33,247 nucleotides of DNA from assembly GCA_021163845.1 (NCBI GenBank), contig JAGGTH010000015.1, positions 1-33,247 on the forward strand, given 5' to 3'. This document shows positions 27,504 to 33,247 of the stretch, piece by piece (within the stretch, counting starts at the first letter, position 1; each line of letters starts with the position of its first letter). The stretch is from Helicobacteraceae bacterium (GTDB lineage Bacteria > Campylobacterota > Campylobacteria > Campylobacterales > Sulfurimonadaceae). The position numbers were made by a program, and so were the translations under genes. The notes below the pieces were generated by a model. That model saw nothing but the letters and a program-made list of their open reading frames with translations, did not search any database and had not been told where the DNA came from.

Positions 27504-29596
27504 TCTACGATCGAGGAATAGATCCAGCTATCTCGTTTGTCTCGAGTATCTTGTTCGTGGGTAATGGCGAGTTTTTTTTCTGCAAGTGCCTCATACTGCT
27601 TCATAAGTTCTAAAATTTCACTATCTATCCCAAAAATATCAATGTAAGAGTAGATAATATTTTGTGCATTGTGGTACATCCGAACGTCCAAAAGATGGAG
27701 GATCTTTGACTGAAAACTGAGACGCAAAATATCCCCGATCTTTTCAAGGCGTGAGGGGAGGGTAAGAAGCTCTCCCAGAGCCTTTTTGATATGCGCAATA
27801 TTCGCTTGGAGTGCGTACTCTTCACACCGTGCTATGAGTTTTGCCCAGTGTTGCTCAAGAAGCTTTGCGAGTTGGGTTGTTTGGAGCGAAAAGTTTGCAT
27901 CAAGGATCTCGTAGCATTTTGTAAAATCATTGTACTCATAGGCCCTTTGAAGCTCTCTCATCGCTGCACAATCTCTTTGGAGTCTTTGTACCTCTGTTTG
28001 TACTTCTTTAACCCCATGAAGTATTTCTAGCATCTCTTCAGCTTTTTCTACCTGCCCTTTTTTGAGTGTATCCTTGATAGTCACTATCCTCTCTTGCATA
28101 CGCTTTTCTAGAGTGATATAGTTTGGAAGTTTTTGCAAAGAGCGATGTTTTTGTGCGAGCTGGGTTGCCTGGAGAAAGTTTTGTGATTCGCACGCTTTGA
28201 GAAAAGATAGAAAAAGGCTGTTTTCTTGGAGGATAAGTTTGATGATATCACGTTTTGAAGTTATCGTGATGAAGGGATGTAGCAACTCTTTTGCATCAGC
28301 TGTATTGCCTGCGAGGATACGTTTTTGCGCTTGTTGGAGTACTTGGCGCCAAAGAGTTTCCATCTTTTGATAAGGGGGAACTTGCTGCAAGAGCGGGTAT
28401 TTTGTACACAGAGCATAAGCGAGCGAATATTTTTCCTCACGATAAAGATCGCAAAACCTCTCATAGTTTTCAAACGCCTTGATACAAAGCTTCACCTCCT
28501 CTCGGGTTTGTTTGATATTTAGATAGGGCTGTAGATACTCTAAGGCTTCATTCTTGTTATTTTTTTGAAATGTAGCAAGTGCAGATGTAGAGGCTATTTT
28601 ATAGCGTTCCTCTAGTTGTTTGTAGTAGTGGCTTGTTCTCAAAAGGGGGTTACGTTCTACAAGCTTGTACGCATCCTCTAGCTCGTTGTGGAGCATCGCA
28701 GAATAAAGTGACTCTGTACCTAGTATATTCACTTTATTTAAAGTACTGTCACTCTGTGCAATATAGAGATCTTCTCCAAGTAAAGCGATTTTTTCTATAG
28801 GAGCAGATGTATGAATGAACTTTGCTTGAAGCAGCTTTTTCTTCGCTCTATCGATAAGAGATATATCATAGCCACCCCCATGAACGAGGAGATATTCACT
28901 CTCTTTGATAGGGAGAATCTGTGAAATCTGCTCAAGTGGGGTATGGATCGTATGCGCTTTTCTCTGCTCTTTAAACGTATGAAGGGCGAGTATTCCATCC
29001 CCATCTCCGCTTAAAAGTGTGTCTTCATCTAAAAAATGCAGAGCCTTGATCGATTGATGCGTTGTTTGTATCTTGATCTTGCTTGCTTTTGTATAAAGAT
29101 CCATGACAAGAATCATTCCATTTTGTGCCCCACATCCCAAGATATTACGAAAAGAGGCAAAACTTTCTACAGCTTTTTTGGATCCATTCGCTTCGAAAGA
29201 GCAAAGTCTTGAGAGTAATGAACGCTCATAGATTCTATATTGAAATACACGGCCGTCTTGTGTGCCTACGAGGAGATAGCGTGAGCTTGGATCAAAATGC
29301 AGTGTTTGGATATTATGATGTGGGATCTTTTGGATTGGTGTCGCCGTTTGTGTCTCTAGGATGTAAATAAAACTAGGGGAACTAAAAGCGATAAAGCATG
29401 CATCAGGACTAAAACAAAGGGCCGTTGTTTGTGAATTGAGATGCTCATGTGTGATGTGTGAAACTATTTTTCTCTCTTTTGTATCATAGAGATATGCACC
29501 ATGATAGCGCGTGCTAAAAGCTAAAATATTCTCATGAAGTACTTCAAGATGAGAAACTCTGGAATGGGTATTTAAGAATTTCTCAGTGCAAAGCAT
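27500..29596 (-). CDS. WD40-like propeller protein with four 84-residue helical repeats
   Basis: 698 residues, no signal peptide, no recognised gene name. Residues 1-300 are strand-rich with WD40-type blades (SQTTALCFSPDACFIAFSS; IQTLHFDPSSRYLLVGTQDG; SIKALHFLDEDTLLSGDGDG), pointing to a beta-propeller. Residues 309-644 consist of four gap-free 84-residue helical units, with a partial fifth after them. I choose the ATG at 29596, which overlaps the lipoprotein stop by 14 bases and has GGA six bases upstream; a longer frame to 29701 would run deep into the lipoprotein gene. A scaffold role is suggested by architecture only. NapL of epsilonproteobacterial nap clusters also has WD40-like repeats but is much shorter, and no nap genes are here. 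Confidence 0.8.
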   Translation of the reverse strand: MLCTEKFLNTHSRVSHLEVLHENILAFSTRYHGAYLYDTKERKIVSHITHEHLNSQTTALCFSPDACFIAFSSPSFIYILETQTATPIQKIPHHNIQTLHFDPSSRYLLVGTQDGRVFQYRIYERSLLSRLCSFEANGSKKAVESFASFRNILGCGAQNGMILVMDLYTKASKIKIQTTHQSIKALHFLDEDTLLSGDGDGILALHTFKEQRKAHTIHTPLEQISQILPIKESEYLLVHGGGYDISLIDRAKKKLLQAKFIHTSAPIEKIALLGEDLYIAQSDSTLNKVNILGTESLYSAMLHNELEDAYKLVERNPLLRTSHYYKQLEERYKIASTSALATFQKNNKNEALEYLQPYLNIKQTREEVKLCIKAFENYERFCDLYREEKYSLAYALCTKYPLLQQVPPYQKMETLWRQVLQQAQKRILAGNTADAKELLHPFITITSKRDIIKLILQENSLFLSFLKACESQNFLQATQLAQKHRSLQKLPNYITLEKRMQERIVTIKDTLKKGQVEKAEEMLEILHGVKEVQTEVQRLQRDCAAMRELQRAYEYNDFTKCYEILDANFSLQTTQLAKLLEQHWAKLIARCEEYALQANIAHIKKALGELLTLPSRLEKIGDILRLSFQSKILHLLDVRMYHNAQNIIYSYIDIFGIDSEILELMKQYEALAEKKLAITHEQDTRDKRDSWIYSSIVD

Positions 29597-30095
29597 CTTT
29601 ATTCCAGAGTATTTCTTGGAGTTCCCATTTTGTTGTATCTTTTGGAATAAAGATGAGTTGGATATGTTTGTAGTCTTTTGAATTGCATCGCATCTCATCA
29701 AGCGTTTTATTGCATAGGAGATCGAGCTCAGAGTGATATTCTTCCCCTATTTGTATATCAAAAGGGTATTGAACCAAGTTACTTGTAATAGCGATGCTTT
29801 CAAGAGTGCTTTCTTGGTCTTTTTTACTTTGGGTAGGAAAGAGGAGCATCACCTCTTCATCATAGTGTGTGACGCGCATGATGCTTTGCACTTTTCCCGC
29901 TTCAAAGGCAGAGAAGAGCTCAATATCATATCCCACGAGTTTGGGTGCAATGATATTTTCTAAAAAGGGAGTGGAGATACTCAGTGTATTGACACCTTTA
30001 TCAGTGAGCACAAGAGTATGAAGTGGTTTTGTTTTTTGCTTTGAACATGATGCTAAAAAAAGAAGTATTACGAGTAAAAATATCGATGTTTTCAT
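29583..30095 (-). CDS. Lipoprotein resembling the RpoE-regulated (YfeY/DUF1131) family
   Basis: 170 residues. The signal peptide MKTSIFLLVILLFLASC ends in the lipobox LASC, so Cys17 should be lipidated. The mature part shows the pattern of the YfeY-like family: LVLTDKGVNTLSI, FLENIIAPKLVGYDIE, IQIGEEYHSEL, two Cys (LLCNKT and MRCNSK) and a C-terminal KWELQEILWN. Its molecular role is unknown. A TATAAT ends six bases before the ATG with no Shine-Dalgarno, suggesting a leaderless mRNA. The WD40 protein overlaps its end and is probably cotranscribed. Confidence 0.68.
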   Translation of the reverse strand: MKTSIFLLVILLFLASCSKQKTKPLHTLVLTDKGVNTLSISTPFLENIIAPKLVGYDIELFSAFEAGKVQSIMRVTHYDEEVMLLFPTQSKKDQESTLESIAITSNLVQYPFDIQIGEEYHSELDLLCNKTLDEMRCNSKDYKHIQLIFIPKDTTKWELQEILWNKDALH

Positions 30096-30101
30096 AGAAT
30101 G

Positions 30102-30107
30102 ATTATA
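30102..30107 (-). promoter_or_regulatory. -10 element placing transcription start at the lipoprotein ATG
   Basis: TATAAT on the minus strand, separated by only CATTCT from the ATG at 30095. With usual spacing the first transcribed base would be the A of ATG. No clear -35 is seen. Confidence 0.5.
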
Positions 30108-30155
30108 AAAGAAAAAAGTAGTAAAAGCGCTGAATGAAAGAAAAAAGAGGAAGGT

Positions 30156-30179
30156 TTTGAGTCACAAAAGTGACTCAAA
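30156..30179 (-). terminator. Hairpin terminator after the cytochrome-like gene
   Basis: TTTGAGTCAC and GTGACTCAAA form a perfect 10-bp stem with a 4-base loop, six bases after the stop codon. The following minus-strand bases are pyrimidine-rich (ACCTTCCTCTTTTTT). Confidence 0.6.
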
Positions 30180-30185
30180 GAGAAA

Positions 30186-30509
30186 TTAGCAAGATGGAAC
30201 GTTTCCACTATCACTTGCAAAGTTATGGAAAAAGTCAAAGTAGTGTTGTATATAGCTATCTTTTACATCAGCATCACTTACATTTGGACAAATTGTTTTG
30301 ATCTCTTTTGCGAGCTCACCATCTTCGTGGATTACTTGCCACTCATATTGAGTGTGCTTTCCAGCCATTGCTGCACCAGTCATTCCACATGGGCTCTTAA
30401 GTTTTTTTGCGAAAAGTTTTTGACCTTTTGCAACATCAGCAGTAGCAGTACTAGCACCAAGTCCTAAAACCAATACCGCACCTAATGCTATTTTAGTAAG
30501 TTTATTCAT
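30186..30509 (-). CDS. Periplasmic cytochrome c-like protein lacking the haem motif
   Basis: 107 residues. Signal peptide MNKLTKIALGAVLVLGLGAS with cleavage near ATA/DV (about 24). The mature protein begins like a class I cytochrome (KGQKLFAKKLKSPCGMTGAAMAGKHTQYEW) but has no CxxCH anywhere; three Cys remain (SPCGM, TICPN and the C-terminal VPSC). Similar small proteins in the phylum are often labelled cytochrome c. It may be a redox-disulfide or partner protein; that is inference. AAGGAG seven bases before the ATG is strong. SQR lies upstream in the same direction, 131 bases away, so a functional link to sulfide oxidation is possible. Confidence 0.72.
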   Translation of the reverse strand: MNKLTKIALGAVLVLGLGASTATADVAKGQKLFAKKLKSPCGMTGAAMAGKHTQYEWQVIHEDGELAKEIKTICPNVSDADVKDSYIQHYFDFFHNFASDSGNVPSC

Positions 30510-30617
30510 TATAGATCTCCTTCAAATTTTAAATATTTTAACTAAGTAAATATAAAAATAAGATTTATTCTCTTATTTATGTGATATTTTTATAATTTTA
30601 TTACAAATTTAGCCTAT

Positions 30618-30633
30618 AAGCCCCAGAGGGCTT
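30618..30633 (-). terminator. Weak hairpin after the SQR gene
   Basis: AAGCCC-CAGA-GGGCTT, a 6-bp stem seven bases beyond the SQR stop. There is no proper U-tract on the minus strand, so readthrough into the next gene is likely. Confidence 0.4.
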
Positions 30634-30640
30634 TGAGCTT

Positions 30641-32113
30641 TTATGCACGACCTGGAAGCATTCCGTAGATAGTCATTGGTTTGAGTGCGTATACTTTGAG
30701 TAACCACCAGATCCATCTCTCTTGCGTAGGGTCAAGTGGGAATGAAGGAGTTGGTTTTTTACTCCAGTCAAACTCTGCAAGCATAACTGTTCCAATACTT
30801 GTAATAAGTGGACATACTGTATATCCGCCGTATGCAGATGGAAGCTCTTTTTTCCCTTCCATTGTTGCAACAAGGTTGTCTACAAGTACTTTGTATTGTT
30901 TACGAACTGATCCACCCGTTTTCCCCATAGGAACAGCAGCAACATCTCCAAGACACCATACATTTGAAAACTTCACATGTTGAAGTGTTTCTTTTTTAAC
31001 AGGTACCCATCCTTGTTCAGAACCAACAGCAGAGTTTCCTACTACATCCGGAGCTTTCATAGGAGGTGTAACATGAATAAAGTCATATTTAAATTCAACT
31101 TTTTCACTCTTCGTAACCATCATGTACTCTTCGAGATCTTTATCGTACTCACCTTTTTCTTTCCAATGGTGATTAAAGACAGCTACCTTATTTTCTGTAT
31201 CGATCTCTACTAGGTTGTGTGCATAGTTCCATTTGAAGTCTCTATCTTTGAATTGTTGTAAGATAGCCTCATGGTATTCAGGTACACCAAACATCGCTCC
31301 ACCGTTTGGATTGAAGATAAGTTCTACTTTGTCTCTTACACCTGCTTTTGTAAGGAGGTCATGCGTTAGATACATGATCTTTTTAGGTGCTCCACCACAT
31401 TTGATTGGTGTGTTTGGGTGCGTAAAGAGTGCTTGAAGTTTCCCTTCACCTGTGTGTGCTTTTGCTTGCGCGATAAGCTCTTGGATCCCTTTGTAAGTAT
31501 CTGCTGCACCATCACGGAAGTAAATAGAGTAAACACCATCTTTTCCAATTTTTTGCTTGACGATAGCGTTATCTGTTCCACTTGATGTGATCTCACCCTC
31601 AAGTCCTTTGATCGCACCATAGTTAAGCATAAGCCCTGTAGCAATGATAAGTTGATCGTAAGAGATCACATCTTTGCCATCTACTGTAACCGTATTGTTC
31701 TCTGGATCAAAAGCAGTGACACTTCCCTTGATAAGAGTTACACCAGATGGTACAAATTCATCTCTATTGTAGATGATATCTTCTTTCTCCCAAACACCAC
31801 CAGCGATAAGTGTTTGACCTGGCTGGTAAGAAACAGATGTAGGATCTGGTTCGATCACTGTAATATCAGGATTTGATAAAGTATTACTTAGACGTGCAGC
31901 TGTACTCATACCAGCGAGCCCTCCACCAACAATAACGATCTTACCTTGTGCATCCGACGCGCTTACACTTGTAGCACCAACAGTAGCTCCAGCTAAAACC
32001 GAAGCTGCTAATGGTGACACACTCATATATTTTAAAGCATCACGACGAGACATGATCTCTGGATGTTTGTCAACTTCGTTTAGAATCTCTTCTAATATTT
32101 GGTTTTTACTCAT
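30641..32113 (-). CDS. sqr: Sulfide:quinone oxidoreductase with Tat-type signal
   Basis: FAD enzyme that oxidises sulfide to polysulfide and passes electrons to quinone at the membrane. 490 residues. SRRDALKYMSVSP (Arg pair about 23-24) plus a hydrophobic stretch to about 52 looks like a Tat signal, so the folded flavoprotein would reach the periplasm. FAD-binding GKIVIVGGGLAGMSTAARL follows. The two redox Cys of type II-like SQRs are in PIKCGGAPKKIMYL (about 239) and GGYTVCPLITSIG (about 434); a third Cys is in VWCLGDVA (about 387). The C-terminus has a membrane-contact helix (WIWWLLKVYALKP). I use the ATG at 32113 with AAGGA five bases upstream; 32137 has none. The SQR subtype is uncertain. 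Confidence 0.88.
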   Translation of the reverse strand: MSKNQILEEILNEVDKHPEIMSRRDALKYMSVSPLAASVLAGATVGATSVSASDAQGKIVIVGGGLAGMSTAARLSNTLSNPDITVIEPDPTSVSYQPGQTLIAGGVWEKEDIIYNRDEFVPSGVTLIKGSVTAFDPENNTVTVDGKDVISYDQLIIATGLMLNYGAIKGLEGEITSSGTDNAIVKQKIGKDGVYSIYFRDGAADTYKGIQELIAQAKAHTGEGKLQALFTHPNTPIKCGGAPKKIMYLTHDLLTKAGVRDKVELIFNPNGGAMFGVPEYHEAILQQFKDRDFKWNYAHNLVEIDTENKVAVFNHHWKEKGEYDKDLEEYMMVTKSEKVEFKYDFIHVTPPMKAPDVVGNSAVGSEQGWVPVKKETLQHVKFSNVWCLGDVAAVPMGKTGGSVRKQYKVLVDNLVATMEGKKELPSAYGGYTVCPLITSIGTVMLAEFDWSKKPTPSFPLDPTQERWIWWLLKVYALKPMTIYGMLPGRA

Positions 32114-32270
32114 TTTTCTTCCTTTTTTAAAAATCAACTTTTCCGATTGTACAAGTTTAAGACTTAAGAATTCTTTTATATAGGTAAGATATAGCTTGAA
32201 ATGTGTAAAAAGAAAGAATAGAGATGAAGTATAATTTATTTGTATTTTTATTATAAGTGGAATATTGTAA

Positions 32271-32297
32271 AATTAAAGAGCAAAGTGCTCTTTAATT
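32271..32297 (-). terminator. Intrinsic terminator of the outer-membrane protein gene
   Basis: AATTAAAGAGCA and TGCTCTTTAATT form a perfect 12-bp stem with a 3-base loop, nine bases after the stop. The minus strand continues with TTTTAC. Confidence 0.75.
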
Positions 32298-32306
32298 GTA
32301 TGAAGA

Positions 32307-33247
32307 TTAATATCTATAGCGGAAATAAACGCGAAGATCTGAAGCTGTTTCAATTGAATTCATTGCTGCTGCTTCAGCTGAATCAATTTTATATGGTGTA
32401 CCACCGTCACCAAAGAAACCATCTGAACCTGTATAGTCATAATCAATGTATGTATAACGTACTTGCATTGAGAAAACATTTTTGATAAGTGGTTGTGTCC
32501 AGTATGCTTCATAAGCACTACCACGAGCAGCTAGTTTAGAACCAATCATAGTATCTTCACCATATGTGAATGGTCTCCAATGCTCACTTCCTTTATTGTA
32601 CTCAAGTCCAAATTTACCACCTGTAAGGTTTGGCATAACTGCTCCAACCCAAATAGAGTTACCAGTTTCAGATTCAGCACTTCCTAACATAGATTTGCCA
32701 GTCATAGTTTGTGTTTGAGTTGGATTTGTTCCCGTTACGTCAATCATTGTCACATTTCTTGAAATATCAGCTGTTGGATGAGATTTGGATACAGCATATG
32801 AAGCGAAAAGCGTGGTTGCATCTAAAAAGTCAGAAATACCATCACCAATACCAGAAACTTTTACAGAAAGAGCCATTCCATCCATATCACCTATTGTTTG
32901 CATACCAAAAGCTGTAGGTTCCATTCCCATTTGTTGACCTGTAGTTCCATTGTAATAAGCATTCACATCTGTTCCTACAAGACCAGGAACATTAAATCCT
33001 CTATACCAAGTAGTTTTAACAGAATATTGTCCATCATCATAAGGTACAAAAATAAATCCTGCCATATCTACAGTATCTAAGTTATTACTATCTTCTACAT
33101 AGTTTGGAAGTGTAGAACCACCAACCATTCCACTCATACCAGTTGGAGCTAAATAGTTTGCAGCTTGACTTGCCCAACCAGTTGCATTCGTGAGACCACG
33201 ACCTAAGCAGAGTTTAAAAAGCATACCAGGAAGCACATTGTCAAGTT
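32307..33247 (-). CDS. Outer-membrane beta-barrel protein (DUF3373-like), cut by window edge
   Basis: 313 C-terminal residues are visible and the frame is open through the right edge, so the N-terminus and signal peptide are missing. The sequence alternates amphipathic strands (YSVKTTWYRGFNV; SIWVGAVMPNLTGGKFGLEYNKGSEHWRPF; FSMQVRYTYIDYDYTG) and ends RVYFRYRY with an aromatic last residue, the outer-membrane insertion signal. The pattern recalls the DUF3373 family common in Campylobacterota; pore function is unproven. A strong terminator follows. Confidence 0.72.
   Translation of the reverse strand, partial: LDNVLPGMLFKLCLGRGLTNATGWASQAANYLAPTGMSGMVGGSTLPNYVEDSNNLDTVDMAGFIFVPYDDGQYSVKTTWYRGFNVPGLVGTDVNAYYNGTTGQQMGMEPTAFGMQTIGDMDGMALSVKVSGIGDGISDFLDATTLFASYAVSKSHPTADISRNVTMIDVTGTNPTQTQTMTGKSMLGSAESETGNSIWVGAVMPNLTGGKFGLEYNKGSEHWRPFTYGEDTMIGSKLAARGSAYEAYWTQPLIKNVFSMQVRYTYIDYDYTGSDGFFGDGGTPYKIDSAEAAAMNSIETASDLRVYFRYRY

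Noticed and set aside
27500-29596. Identity as NapL of a periplasmic nitrate reductase cluster
   Set aside because: WD40-like region is shared in type, but the protein is more than twice as long, has no export signal, and no nap genes are nearby.
32307-32485. Rightward 81-residue frame (32240-32485) over the terminator and beta-barrel gene end
   Set aside because: It crosses a strong terminator hairpin and opposes a convincing coding sequence.

Overview
The window is a chromosomal origin region from a member of the Campylobacterota, most likely a sulfur-oxidising Sulfurimonas-like organism. The reasons are the AT-rich sequence, the dnaA-dnaN-gyrB-queF order, the type of NrdA, FliW and RNase J encoded, and a sulfide:quinone oxidoreductase next to a small periplasmic protein typical of that group. 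No database search was possible; identities rest on motifs and length.

Layout. 1-5,833: tRNA CCA-adding enzyme (cut by the left edge), converging on a leftward run of gyrB, a membrane GGDEF/EAL-like protein, queF and a small unknown gene. 5,957-8,671: dnaN, dnaA and the origin. DnaA boxes lie on both sides of dnaA (7,082-7,163 and 8,504-8,612), which is the bipartite oriC arrangement known from this phylum. 8,672-11,467: ruvC, a PilZ-domain protein and ppnP, rightward. 11,507-15,948: a leftward run purB-nrdA-unknown-fliW. 16,052-16,957: an RluA-family pseudouridine synthase carrying a perfect parS inside its coding sequence, with a second parS-like site just after its stop codon. 16,958-17,397: a 440-bp gene-free stretch with five DnaA-box-like sites and a strong hairpin. 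17,398-20,601: leftward small unknown gene, a 34-residue membrane peptide, rlmN, a nucleoside phosphorylase-like gene, hisF and an ABM-domain protein. 20,672-27,503: rightward DUF420-like membrane protein, an exported beta-helix protein, rsmA, rnj, folE and fliI. 27,500-30,095: leftward WD40/helical-repeat protein and a lipoprotein. 30,186-33,247: haem-less cytochrome-like protein, SQR, and an outer-membrane beta-barrel cut by the right edge.

Themes. Replication, segregation and repair functions (dnaA, dnaN, gyrB, ruvC, oriC, parS) cluster here. RNA processing and modification is strongly represented (cca, queF, rluA-type, rlmN, rsmA, rnj). FolE and QueF supply early and late steps of queuosine synthesis. 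FliW and FliI belong to the flagellum; two degenerate c-di-GMP-type proteins may link to motility. SQR points to sulfide oxidation.

Most notable observations: the parS pair beside a DnaA-box cluster about 8.5 kb from dnaA; a 698-residue WD40 protein whose C-terminal half is built of four gap-free 84-residue repeats; a dispersed hairpin repeat (four copies, two flanking one gene as direct repeats); and an untracked 34-residue membrane peptide coupled to rlmN. I saw no tRNA, rRNA, CRISPR array, insertion sequence or prophage.
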